A DNA stretch of 64,000 nucleotides from Eremophila alpestris peregrina (taxonomy: Eukaryota > Chordata > Aves > Passeriformes > Alaudidae), in the NCBI GenBank assembly GCA_009792885.1, contig WMCF01000006.1, forward strand, positions 1 through 64,000. The letters are read 5' to 3'. The notes below the pieces were generated by a model. The model was not told where the DNA came from. It saw only the letters and a list, made by a program, of their open reading frames with translations, and searched no databases. Shown piece by piece: positions 10,199 through 23,049 of this stretch. Made by a program: the position numbers and the translations under genes. The stretch's first letter is position 1; each line of letters begins with the position of its first letter.

Positions 10199-13100
10199 CC
10201 AAATTGAACAGAAGATACCTGAGAAACTTGAATAAATTTTCCATGGATGACCTTCCCTGTTTGCAATAACTACTGAAGGAGACCAAAAGACTTAATGTAG
10301 TTTTTAAATTACAATATAAGGTTACATCTATCCAGTTACATCTGACAAAATTAACAAATTTAACTACTACATTAAGGCCTTAACTACTACATTAAGGTTC
10401 TACCTGTAGTGTCCCTGTACAAGAATCTCCTCAGACATCCTTGGCAGATCTGTTATGGACTCAAAGGAATACAAAGAACAGATGTACAGCCTGTTCTGAA
10501 TCATTGTGAAACCCCTGTATCAATGCCATAGATCCTCTTTCCCCTCAAAGTACTGTGACTTTTCCCAACTGATTTCACTGAAGTTTTCCTGATAACCTTC
10601 AGCATTTGGGAAATGAAGAGCCCTTTCTGAGCACTTCATAGTACTGCTTCAGTACTCCAAACCTCACACTTGCCATTCCAGTCTTACTTGACATATTGAT
10701 AAATAGCACTTTTAATCACTCAGCTACTAATAATCCACAAAGAATTACGTGCCATCATTTTGTTTTCAAAATGAAAATAATTCTTTTAAACCTGGCCTTT
10801 CTTTGTATGCCCCTCCTTCAGTCAACACATACACAGGTGATATTGAAGCACACTGTGCAATCCTTTAAGACTGCATTACCCATGGGTATGCACAAAGGAA
10901 AAGTACTTCAGTATGAAAAATGAATGTAATATACAGTAGAAATAATCTCTTAATCTCAATTAACTTGGCATCTGAAGGATTGCAGAGCTAAAATCAAATT
11001 TTATTTTATTTACTAATTTATTGCCTCCAGTTAGCATGTGCTGTCACAAGATGCCTTGGAATTGCTGTCAATAAGAATTGAAAAATCTGTCTGTACAAAG
11101 TTATATTAGGTAGCAGTGTACATGTAGGGGCATAATTTTTTTCCAGAAAAGATTGTCACACTGGTGATTCATCTTTTAGCTTCCTGTGTGTTCATTCACA
11201 TCATAAAAAATATTTAGGAGAAACTGATAACCCGACAATATCCATTCATGTTCCTCCTGTCCCTGATATTGCTGCAAACCTAGTTCTCACTTCTTCAGAA
11301 AGGCCATGAATCAGAGTGGCTCATGTTCACCTTTGCAGAAATCACACAATTACCTAGGTATAGATTTATTCAAGGAATGAAGCCCTCATTAAGAATGTAT
11401 AAGGCTCTAAAAACACAACAGACACCAGCACTAATAATTCAATGCACAATGTCAATTTGATATGGCATGAAACAGCCTCGTAGAGAAGATGCATTGCTGA
11501 CTGGCTTTATGTGTCTTTTTAACACCATGTCTGAAAATAGGCCTGGATGCAGTACCAGCAGGTTTTTGGTTTCATTCTTTGCAAGCTGAAGTCTAAAGAT
11601 GACAGCAGTAACTCTGAAAAGCAAATTCATAATAGCCACATGAAAACAATATAAACTATATTATAATATGTTAAAGATATCATAACTCCTTTAAGTGAAT
11701 ACTCTACTAAACTTCTGAAATACTGCTGGAAGCGGCAAGATCATATGATAAGCATAGCAGTATTCATTTATTTCCCTGTCAATCCATCCTCATCCTCACC
11801 ATTAAGTCCTTCATTTATTCAGTTGTCTCTGTGAGTCCCTGTAAGCCTTTTCATAAAATGGAATCCAGGGATTTTTCAGGCTCAATTTATCATACAGTAC
11901 AGTTTGAAACATTATATATTTCCCAGTAATTTATAGCTGTGTGAATAATAACTGGTTTTTTCAATGATAGTGCAAACTCAGTCAAGATAGAAATATCACT
12001 TAGTTATGACCACTTTTCTGGGATACAAAACTTCATAAAAATGAAGTTTTTATGGTTTCAGTAGACCGCTGTTCTCAGCAAGACCCATTACAATAGACAC
12101 TAATAACTCAAAGATTAGACTGGGCTAGCAAAATTATATTCCTTAGGTAGTCTTCCTATGATTCCAAGTCACAGACATACCACACCACTTCTGTAGATTT
12201 GAGGAAATAAATAATTCAAGCTTCATGGAAGTGTTATGAAGATGTGGTCTTTCAAACACTGGGTTTTTTTCAGGAGACATTATTTTCACAGATAAGATGC
12301 TAAAGCAAATGTTATATTAGTGTTTTTAACACTGATGTTATTTGTATGCATAGAGGCAGAATTTTTCATGTATTTATATGGCCATGCCAATAATTAGATA
12401 CAATTTCCTTTGACTAACTAGGCATGTAACACACTGAATATGTAGACTGCATGTGCTTGATGTCTACAGTATTGCATGTATTGTTACAGGTGGCATTGTG
12501 GTTTCACCTGCTAAACATTTGTTGTGCAGTATTCTGTGCTTGTACAGTTCTTCACTAAGTAGTGCAAAAATACTTTATGCTAACTATAAATACCAACCAG
12601 GTTAATTAAACCTGATATTCAGCATACTGAATATCCACTTGCAATAGAAGTAGTAAACAGCACTTAGGTCTAGGAAACATTGGTTTTACTCCTGAGTGCT
12701 CTTGATTCTGTGGTTCTGGACACTGACTCTTAATGTTTAGTCTTCCTGAGTGACATAATTACAGATTTCTAACTGCCTAGAGAGGCCTTAACTTTAAGGG
12801 CCAGTGGGTTCAGCTGTTGAAAGTTCTTCTAGTCACAGATGCTCCCTGAGGTGGAATCCTGTTGCCCCAAAAACTCACTGTATCCCATTAGAATTAAAGT
12901 AGTAAGTAAGAAAAATTAAATTGCCTAAAGCTCCAAGGAGAAATAGAATAAGCAAAGGGGATTGTTAAACATAGAAGCAGGACACTTAAAACATTTAGAT
13001 TTTTATTAAGAATTGTGTCCTTAAAATATATATTATTTAGTCTAATCATTTTAGTGCACTATTATCTTTAGCTTCTTAAAAAAATTTATATTTCTTTTGG

Positions 13101-15120
13101 AAATTTTTCAGTTTTATGGATGAAAATTTGCTTGATATGCTTTTTGTTCTTAAAAAAACTAAGAATAATCACTTCTTCCTTCCTTCAGTCTCACTCACTA
13201 GATAATTATTATGCAGAAACCTTACATGAAATCTGAAGAAGCACTGGGTTATCCAAAGTGCAGGCATTAAGGGCTTATGTGCAAAAGAACTTGACAACTT
13301 TTCCCATGTCTCCTACACAGAGTTTATTTGTTTATGGCTTATCAGGAAACTAAGCTCTCTGAAGGTGCCTGAAGTTGTGTTACTGAAGACAGGCAACAGC
13401 TGACAGCAAGCAAGCTGACAGTTTCTTTGCTGAGAGTGCAAGAGACAGCTTTTCAGCTGAATAATGGAGGTATCTGGTTCCAACACTAGCCTAGAACCCT
13501 CCACCTCAGCAAAATGCTTTAGTTCAACCCTCTACTGTGAAGTAGAATGTTGAATTCCATCCAGGAAATTCAGGAATCAAGCCTACATACATATTATCAG
13601 AGAATGCTCTAATTGAAGAGCTCTGCTGCAAAAAGCAGGCAGTGGCTTGTTCTTCCATACAGTGTGCTTTTTACACACTTTTTCACTCATGTTCCTGGCT
13701 GTAGTGACATGGAAATCAAGGAGAAAGGTGATTTACTGGATACAGCAGCCCCTTTGGCACTCCCTCTTTGCTGGTTTAGCCATTCCCTGTTTAGTCTACT
13801 AAACACTGCCACAAATCTCATCTTTCAGCATCCACCTTTCCCCATTCACTGTCCGTCAGCTTTGTCTCAATTGTATTCTTGAAGCCAGGCCACTACACCT
13901 TTGTGAGGTCACCCTGGCTGCCATGGCAGAAAAAGCCCTTGGGGGACCTTAGGCAGTTGCATTGTCCCTGCTTGTATTTTTGTCCTTTTTCTGGATTAGT
14001 TTTTCTGTTTACTAACTAGTTTCAAAACCACTTTTATGGAAAAATCAACAACTGAAAAACATCTGTATATGCAACACTTGTAGCAGTGATCAAGCAGATC
14101 ATCAAGCAGAAGACGAAGCAGAGAAGGAAGAACCTATTAAATCCCAAGCAAACAGTATGGTGATGCAGGAACTAAAGATGTCATTGGTGCGAAAAAACAT
14201 AAGGGGGATGAAGTTCCTCCTTTTTCCCCTCCTGTCCCCAATGTACTAACCATGAGAAAGCTTCACTTAGATCTCCCAGAGACACACTAAAATCAGTCAT
14301 GGGATACAAATCTGCATGAAGCCGAGTTCTTTTAGTTTCCTGTGCTCTTTTAGTTCCTTGGATCATTCTACTCCCGATAACACTTTCACACAAGAATACC
14401 AGAAGCAGCCATCATGTAGGCGTAAGGACTAATTGTCAACAGATAATTTCTGGGAAAGGTTTTGATTCGTTCTGCTCACACATCGTCAGTTCACAGCCAG
14501 ATCCCTACTAATGAAGTAATTCACCAGGTATTTTTCACTCTTTAAGGGTGTATAGGATATCGCACATTCACACTAAAAGGGAGTAAATTATTATATCTGT
14601 TATCCCACAGTTAACTGTAGCAACTCCTTTGGATAGAACAAAATCAATCAGTCCCACATGTTTTCACAGGAGGCATAAAAAGTTTCCAAATCTGTAGTGA
14701 ATAACTTGAAAATGCCTCACTGAATATTTTACTTCTTCTGTCTTAGGGATAGTCAAGCAAGATGCTCTGGCATACAGCTGGAAGGATGATGGCCAGCACT
14801 TGTGCTTTTGTGTTCTGGCCCCTAAAGACAGGTGTCCTAAAAAACCAAAAGTACTTTATAGACCCAGGGATTATCAGGGTTATCAGAAAGCAACAAATGT
14901 TAAGAAAAGTTGTAGCTTAAATAACAGCTTTGGTTTTACATCTGGAAGAAAAAGACCCAGTAGTGTAATTAAGAACAAGATCAAAATGGGATTTTTGACA
15001 GCAAAAACTTAAATAATGATACCTAGTTCCCATAGGAAAAAAAAAAAGAAAAAAAGAAAAATAAAACTACATGTGAAATACTAGAGGAAAAAAAGAGGTA
15101 GCATTTCAGTTTTTTGCAGG
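10199..15120. other. Unassigned block of about 4.9 kb
   Basis: No repeat family or gene recognised on either strand. Small structures are present: a direct repeat of TAACTACTACATTAAGG at 10361-10377 and 10381-10397; a perfect hairpin with 10-base arms at 12027-12050; and a hairpin with 9-base arms at 12614-12635 just after an HNF1-like GTTAATTAAAC. The 14747-15013 ORF is listed separately. Confidence 0.45.
14747..15015 (+). other. Unassigned ORF after an acceptor-like site
   Basis: A pyrimidine tract ending in CTTCTGTCTTAG precedes an open frame of about 87 codons that ends at TAA near 15010. The first in-frame ATG is at 14800 (70 codons). The peptide is strongly basic (for example CPKKPKVLYRPRDYQGYQ) with no domain I recognise. 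An A-rich stretch (AAAAAAAAAAAGAAAAAAAG) follows at about 15039-15066. It could be a terminal exon, a retrocopy remnant or chance; chance is most likely. Confidence 0.12.
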
Positions 15121-15275
15121 CATAGAATCATAGTATCCTAGAATGGTTTGGCTTGGAAGAGACCCTAAATATGACCTTGTTCCAACCCTCTTGCCATGGG
15201 CAGGGAATCTTCCACAAGATAGGGTTACTCAGAGCCTCATCTAATCTTGAACACTGCCAGGGATGAAAAGTTCAA
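15121..15275 (-). mobile_element. CR1 LINE 3' tail
   Basis: Read on the plus strand, it begins CATAGAATCATAGTATCCTA and continues with ATGGTTTGGCTTGGAAGAGA, TTCCAACCCTCTTGCCATGG and CTTGAACACTGCCAGGGATG. This is the reverse complement of the CR1 3' UTR and terminal repeat. It is 5'-truncated to roughly 155 bases. Confidence 0.92.
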
Positions 15276-17330
15276 AAAATCTAAAAGCTGTCTAAAAGTC
15301 ATGCAGCTATCACTAAATGTCCAGGGGCTTGACTAGACCTCTTCATTTGAGGTTGGCCAGATGGATAAACTAAGGAAAGGCAAAACGGAAGCAACAGATA
15401 TGCTCAGTGTATACCCTAACAAGGTTGTTTACAAATAAACTGAAAATTTACTTTCAACCTTGAGGGGTGGAAAGCAAAAATTTAGTAAAGAATGATGCTT
15501 CATCATTGCCCTGCTTTGCTCATGAGTGAGAGTAGGAATAACTCTGCCTCAGATTCATAGATATTCAATAAATATCTTAATTTTATTTTCTCAGCCATGA
15601 AAATAAATATTTATTGAAAAGCAATATAATGTTTCTTTTCAGTATTTAGGGTTTTTTCACCTCTGTGCAATAATTGGTACCGTGTAGAAACTCATCACTG
15701 TACCCCTGCTAAGACAGGAAACAAGGCCTTAAAACTCACTATACTGAATTTTCTGAAAGACACCAGTGTGGCAGGCTGATTTTTCATTGAAGTGGAGTAG
15801 GATAAAAAAACTAAGGAATTACTCATCCTGCTGAGGTATTGTCCTTGCAGTGCAGCAGTTGCCTGTAGTGCTTTGTTTAAGGATGCATCTTTGCAAAGGC
15901 TTCCAGAATTCAAGATAAAACTCATTTTGCAATTATTTCAATTTCAGTAGGATCTGCAGTGCTACGGCTTCTTCCAAAGTCAAAGGAAAACATGGTTCTG
16001 CCTATAAGAAATCTACAAAAGTCAAAGAGACAAGATTCCTCTGGTGCTGGATTACACTGCACTGGTGCAGACTGTATTGCTTTGGTATAGTTATTACTCT
16101 TACTATGAAGGACCAGGCAGACTCATTATTGCACAAGGTAATGATCATTCAGGATGCTCATGCAGGGGGTTGAGGAAAGCCAGCAGTTTGCTTGTTGGTG
16201 TGCTACTCTCAGAGGTCAGAGGCCAGCTGTATCTAGTGCCCATCAGAAAGGTTCTGGGCATTGGCTCAGACTGTGAGGACAGCAAGTCCAAGCAGCTCAA
16301 CCAAACACTGCTGAGCACCAGCCCTCTCTAGTTACCTAGGAGCAAAGTAGTTGAACTACCACCAAACTGCGCCATGGGAAGAACAAACAATTGAGCAATA
16401 CAGATGATCAGTGTTCCAGTGCTTCAAATAATTTTCTGGCTTGCTTGTTTAGTCTTTGAGTTACTTTGACAGACACACTGCCACAACACTTTGCTCTCTC
16501 TATCCCTGTAACCTCCTACAATGAGAGCAAAATTGAGACATCATGCAGCACACTGATTACGAGCAGAGGCTGGAAACACAGGAGTCACACTTTTTTCAAC
16601 ATGCATGCTGAGAACCACCAGGTCTTGCAAACCAGCAAGAGCAGCAAGAGCAGACAAAGTACTACTCCTTTATGTCAGCTTACTAGGGAAAAAAATGTTT
16701 GTTTGTTTTCACCAAGGCTTCTTCTAAAGGAGTTAGGTCTACCATATTTCCTGGAAAAAAAGAAAGCAGTTCAACCAGCCTTTGATAACTAAGTAGCCTA
16801 CTGAGAGGATGGAGAAAATAGAGAGGATTCTGGTTTCTGTATCTCTTTTATCAATTTACAGGAGCTATAAATACCAATTTGCAGCCACAGCTGCAAATAA
16901 AAAGATGCCTGTTTTCCGTATCAGGCATCCTTCACCCATAAATTGTTCCAAAGCTAAACTCACTAAACACTAAAGGAAAGGAAAGGTGCAGCAGGAGGAT
17001 TTCATACTCATTAATTTAATGTGAGAAGTTTCAACCTATTGCATTTATGCTCTGGTTTAAGAGCCCCAAAGTAAAGCTTGGCCAAGGGAAGAGTCCTCAC
17101 CTCAACATTGCTGGGAAAGCCCAGCTTCTTCCTGAGATCATCTGTATGACACTGAGGGCATCTAGGCTCTCCATCTAAAATAACATACGAATAAAAGTGC
17201 TATTGTAACTCATAAAGGCAGCAGAAAGAACAGACACTCTGAAGCATCCAGATCCTTTATGATCATACAGAGAAAGGAGGAGAATAAATTTTGGATTTTA
17301 TTGTCAAAAAACTAGAAGGGAGTAGAACTG
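15276..17330. other. Unassigned sequence with two adjacent hairpins
   Basis: No gene or family repeat seen. ORFs at 16044-16331 and 16466-16792 (95 and 108 codons) match nothing I know. Two perfect inverted repeats lie almost back to back at 16877-16898 and 16904-16929. Confidence 0.45.
16877..16929. repeat. Two adjacent perfect hairpins
   Basis: First hairpin: ATTTGCAG, a 6-base loop CCACAG, then CTGCAAAT (16877-16898). Second hairpin: GATGCCTG, a 10-base loop, then CAGGCATC (16904-16929). Both have perfect 8-base arms and are separated by 5 A-rich bases. Function unknown. Confidence 0.8.
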
Positions 17331-17516
17331 GGTTTTCTTTCTGTGTTTTTGGGTTTGGGGGTTTTGTTTGTTTGTTTCTTTGTTTTGGGTTGGTTTGGTT
17401 TGGTTTTGTTTGAGGTGTTTTGTTGTTGTTGTTGTTTTTGGGTTTTTGTGGGGGTTTTTTTGTTTGTTTTGTTTTGTTCTGTTTTGTTTTGTTTTTGAGG
17501 GCTTGTTGGGGTTTTT
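17331..17516. repeat. T/G-rich low-complexity tract
   Basis: About 185 bases of TTTG, GGGTTT, TTG and related units on the plus strand with almost no A or C. Reading frames across it on the minus strand produce long K/N/P/Q/T peptides, which are composition artefacts. Confidence 0.93.
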
Positions 17517-20500
17517 CTGACCAAGCTAAAAGCTTTTTCTGAGTTCTTAGGAAAACAAAGCAAAGAAAAAGTATTTCCAATGCCACAGCTAGGCAGGCTC
17601 AAACTTGGTAAAAATGTCAACCCATGTAAAAATTAACTGAGTCCTTTCTGTAGTGCAGTTTCACTGTGAAACAAATCATGCAAGCGGTGACCTCATTTAA
17701 AAATATATTTTTTTGGACAGTTGAATATATAGCTTTTGAACTTTCAGTTTTAAATATCTTCTTACTGCTCTACCATGTTTTTCATCATTTTGGGGGGGGG
17801 GGTGGGGGCAGGGGAGAAAAAACATTAGAGTTGCCGATGGCTTACTGGAGCCAAGAGTCAGGTGAACTCAGCTGCATTCATGGACAAGCCATCCCCTCAT
17901 GGGCATCACAGAATGACTGAAAACTACCACTGGTCTTATAGCTCACATACAGCTTCTCAACACATCTTCCTCCCTGTGCATACTAATATCAGAGAACAAT
18001 TTTTTTTCATGCCAGAAGCCCATGACTCACCCAACATCTATTTCCAGATTTTCTACATGGGGTGAAGAAAGGGCATTGAAAACGTGAGTTAATCACTGGA
18101 GGGGAAAGCAACACAATCAAAAAAAATGGAAGGGAAGTTTTATTCAGAGTTTTAGGCTGAACAATAGGAGTTTGGGCCAAATTATTTCTAAATATTTCTA
18201 AATACATCACAATTAGCATCTTAGACAGTTCTCATTTTATGTGCTGTGCCACTGATCAGACTGAAATAAAATCAAACCAGAAATTTAGCCTATTGTAACA
18301 GATCTTGTCATTCTCAAAGGAAATTTTCCAATATTTCCAGCCTATCTGATGTTCAAGTTTATGTTGTCATTCAATACAGGATGACCTTGGCTGCCAGTTA
18401 ACAAGGGACCTTGTCTACTTAATAGAGCTGACAAAAGGCACATAAAAGACAGTGGAATATACATAGTACTTACTAACTATGACTAAATCCCACAGGGCAC
18501 AACATTAAGAAAGAACATTTGTGTTCTGTAATCTTTCATTATAACTGGGGGGCTTTATTTCTCCTACAGCGTCACAAAAACCTGGCCTGCAAAGCCTCAG
18601 TCTCAATGAAGTGTATGAATCTCAATGAAGTTTCCTTATACACTGAGATTGCAAGCTAGAAAAGAAATGGACAAAACAGCCAACTAACATAATGGAAATT
18701 TAAAAGCTAGACAAGCTAAGAAAATGAAGAATGTAACTCTGAGCAGTATTTTAGAGAAGCCACCTAGAAAAATGATGTGGAAAATGGAGTAGGAGAAGAG
18801 ACTTGGCTGCACCACGAATTCTGGCCTTGCAAAGGCAGATATCACTTCTCAGTTCCACTGTAATAAACACCACAGTACACAACTAGATAAATGTGGTTTA
18901 TACATACAAAAAATTATTCAACAAGAGGGAAAATAATCTGCTTTGTGAAAGGAAGGGTTCAAGGACTTCTCTTCCCGTTACTTCACATTATTTGTCCTTT
19001 GTGAAGAAGTGTACTTGAGTGTTCCATGGACTACATTTATGAAGGGAAAATAAATCTTTTGGATGTAACCCAAAAAAAAAAAGGAAAAAAGAAGGTAGAG
19101 CTGGCAGTATGAGACCTGGCTTCTGTGTGTAGAATAGGGGATAATAACTCAGAGACACCACAGTCTTCAAAACTCACATTTTTATAGCTGAAGATATGAT
19201 TTCTGATAATTCAAATTTTGGTACATCTTCTCTGTGTCCAGGGAGATCCAAAGGAGTCCCACTGTGATATTTTATAACCTGAAAGGTGGGTGCAATTGCC
19301 AGAGGTGCTGATGGCATTATCTGACATACGAGCTGCAGAAGCTTGTTTTCCAAAAATTGTGCATAATTTAACCAACTGTTTTCCTGCACTCTGTTTTCTA
19401 GATGGAAGACTTTTCAAGCTCCAGACAGAAAAAGAACAAAAGTGTTCATCACATCTGAGAAAAACCCTTTTATACCAGATGACTTTATACTTGTATGGAT
19501 GTATTGCCCAAAAATTAAAGCGGGAAAATGCAAATTACTTGAGCTGCAGTATAACCAATATAATTTGTTTCCCATCCCTAAGACTTATTGTCAATACTAC
19601 AAAACTTGAAGCAGGTACAGAAATGAATGCAATTTTAACAATGATTCTATGGCTCGAGTGAGTGAGCTATCACATTCTTATAGGCCCAAACCCTCCTCTT
19701 TTTAAACAGTTTCAATTTTCTGAATTCTACTTCCAGTTCCATGATGGCTGATGTATACATAATAATTAAATAGTTGAACAATTATTTGCATGACTAAAGC
19801 CTAAAACATAGCTTACGTGAAGTTTGACATTATACTCACAAAGACATTGCAATCAACATCTTTAAAATGCCTGTTCTCAACAGCCTAGACTTTGATAGTG
19901 TTTAAGACCCTCTTGTAGAGCAAAAAGGGGAATTTTCCATGAGAAGCAGAGATTTAACAAAAGCATTTTAAAAAATGTCATCCCTGTGCAATCCTTGCTT
20001 TTTAGCATGCTTAGCTATGCACATGAAAACATGCAACTTATATTTTTCCAGCTTGCTCTTCAAGACTGGCACAGTTACAGGTTTAACTTCCACTCTTAGA
20101 CCGAGACAAATTGCTCTATCATTACTATTTTATTGTATAGTCATTTCAGCCTAAAATTTTGTCTCAGCAGTGTGGCTTTTTATTAGCCTTTTGAAAACTC
20201 TGGGTCAGAAAATTCAAACTATAAAGCAACCATTACTTGGTTATTGATGCTAACCCTTTGATAGGTCTGAAGAAATCAGGTACATTACGTCTGGGCCTTT
20301 GAACATTTTTTTCCTTTTCATTTCAGCAAGCATTAACATCAGAAACATCAAGCTAATCCTTTCAACTTCTAATCAGTGTTGTGGACACTTCTATTTCAGC
20401 AACTGAGCCTCTCTTCAACTGAGAATTTCAAGTTGAAAAGTTAATGATTATAAAAATGTCACTGAGATGACATAGTGCCCCTGCCTGCTGCCTAGAGTTT

Positions 20501-22690
20501 TGTTGGAAAACAAAGTTATTTGGAAGTAGCACTTGTTCATGCTGGGGAATTAGAATTACAACACCACAGCAACCATCTTACACATATAAACTGACTTTTT
20601 AGAAAAGACACTATCCTAAAGTACTGCTGCTAATCATCAGCATAGATCTGTCTGCTCTGGTCAGTGCCCTCTTTACTCATCCTCCAGGAAGAGTGAGACG
20701 GCCTTTCTGGTATTCAGTGGTTTCACACTCCCCTCATCCTTCCACAGTGAGCTTCCCTGATGCAGGTGAGAATCTCCAGCCTCAAGACTAGACTTTTCCT
20801 ACAGTGTTTTTTCACCTCCTCTAGAAGATACCTGTGTTGTCCACCAGAGAGACACCACAGAGAAGTCAGAGTGAGTGAAAGAGTTGTTTTCTTACTGAAC
20901 ATGCTGAAAGTTAGCATGTGTTCTTAAATGATCAAGCTTGGCTCTGCTTTCTGTTCTTCCTCTCTTGTGACCAAACAGTGTGAAATAAAAGTGAAGAGAG
21001 TGCCTTTACTATCTTTTTGAGCAACATGGATCTGCTAGGGGAGCTGCACTTTAAACCCTCAGGGGGAAAAAATTCCTTTGGTACAAGCCAGGATTTTCAT
21101 ACAAGTCCCAAAGTCCCAGATCTTAAAATCCAAAGATAATATTAAATCTTATGATATTATTATTTAACCCCCCAATAATTTACAAAAATCACAAGTCTTG
21201 ACAATACTGAAAAATTTAAAACTTTTGCACATTATAGGAATGCACTAAAGGGCTTAAAAAGTTTTCTTATCTTTGCAGGGGAATAAACTTTTTCTCTTCT
21301 ACCTGCAAGAAAACTTTGATTCAGAATGAAGAGAGAGACAGTTATTGATGCTTGTGATCTAAATGAGGCAGAATAATTACTCATTGTTCCTACTCATAAA
21401 GGCACAGGCACTGCTAGAAAGAATATCAAAGTAATAATTGTCCAAGATTTCTAAAGCCATTAACAAATTTTGAAATGTTACTGTATTCAAGCATTGGTCA
21501 AATCTTTTTTCCTTACTAGCTATTTTCTTAGATTAACTCCAGAATACTTCAGTACCGGTGGAATATTTTGACCAACCTGCCTGAAAGTATATATATGCAA
21601 AACACTTAATGCAGAATTATGGAACCCAGAAACCATTATAAAAGCAGGATTTTCATCTTTAATCTGCACTGCAAAGTATTTTTAAAGACTTTATTAATAA
21701 TGTTTTCAGTCAAAATCAGCAGCAAAACCATTTTTTACAATTCTCATACAAATTAATTGGTGTCACATCTGCAAAGTCTTGCTAAGACTGAGGACTGATA
21801 AGCAACACCACTAACCTTCCATCACACTTTTATATAAAGAATCAATGTTTAGCAAAAGCTGAATCAATAGTGAGGGTTATCAGCCATATTACAGCTCATG
21901 TTGATATATCATGAAAGGTCTAGTTCTTAAAATAGACCTCGTGCTTCTGAGTTTAGAAACTTCTAAATTTTATAATAGCTTTAACTGATACACTTCTCAA
22001 GAATGAAGTCCCCTTCATATCACTAATTTTATTATATGAAGAGGTGGGGTTGCAACACATTTTTCTGTAAGGGCAAGTCAGCTACATTTCTACTAAAACC
22101 AGTGGGCACTGGTGCTTTGTTCCCTTCCACTATACACTGTATATAGTCTACAGCAGAAACTGTTTTCATTTTTTCTGCATCTTTCTAGATGGGTGGTGGT
22201 GTTTATTTAGGGACCAAATTTGGACTTTCCCGTAACTTTTTGTCAAAGACTGCAGAGTTCTCAACAAAATAGTCATTTTTATTTCCAAGCTTTTCTTGCA
22301 GTAATTGCAAAGGAATATGGGTGCACAACTCACAGAATTATGTTGATTCTTTCTGGTGACATTTGTCATTGGTAAAAGTGTGGGTTTGATTTATTCACAA
22401 GTTCCTCTCTAAGTAGGGGCAGGCCTGGCAAAACATAAGACACACAAACTGGATTCTTCTGGATTCATGCAAGAATTTGCTTGAATTGTCACTGTTCCGA
22501 CTTAAAGACAGATCATTTATTTTTCCCGAGATGGATATTGTTGAATAGCTTTTTTTTTCTGCCATTTTTTTAATGCATTTTGGTCCTCTGCTCATGGAAA
22601 AGTCTATTTCAATTTGGTAAATATGTGTGTCCAGTGACCAGCTTTGTCTTCAAAGCATTTTGAGGATATTCCAGCCTTTTAGAGCATTAG
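17517..22690. other. Unassigned block of about 5.2 kb
   Basis: Apart from the G run at 17792-17814 nothing stands out. A 12-base word TCTCAATGAAGT is repeated at 18601 and 18620. The 123-codon ORF at 19290-19661 has no known motif and is of a length that chance can produce in AT-rich DNA of this size. Confidence 0.45.
17792..17814 (+). repeat. G-run cluster, G-quadruplex capable
   Basis: Eleven G, one T, five G, CA, then four G. It has enough G tracts for an intramolecular quadruplex on the plus strand. It lies 275 bases after the T/G-rich tract. Confidence 0.8.
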
Positions 22691-23049
22691 CTTTTTTTTT
22701 TTTTTTTTTTTAATTAATTTGGAATTCCAGTGTGAACATTTGGTTTATTCTTTTTTAAATAAGAAAAAAAATTCTCAACAATCTCTATTGTTTCCAAAAT
22801 CCAACAATCTCTGAAGTTTCCAAAATAATGTTTACTTTCTCACCTTTGCAGTTAAATGAAAAGTCAGTACTAACACAAGCAACAGTTTGCCAATAAATGC
22901 AAACTACTTTGGCCTTTCCTGGGTCCTTCCAAGACAGCTGACTCCTAGAATAAATGACAGTAGCATTTTCAAAGCTGCTAAATTATTCCAATCCTACTGA
23001 AGCAGATACTGTCTGGCATGAAGGATTCTAAGACTGGTGAATCTGAACA
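22691..23049. other. T20 run and imperfect direct repeat
   Basis: Twenty T at 22692-22711 are followed by AATTAATTT. An imperfect repeat containing CAACAATCTCT and GTTTCCAAAAT occurs twice between 22776 and 22828. No gene seen. Confidence 0.6.

Noticed and set aside
17263..17620. Minus-strand ORFs of about 100 codons rich in K, N, P, Q, T
   Set aside because: They are translations of the T/G-rich low-complexity tract; the composition explains them fully.
19290..19661. 123-codon plus-strand ORF
   Set aside because: No motif, no splice or promoter context, and a length that chance can give in AT-rich DNA of this size.
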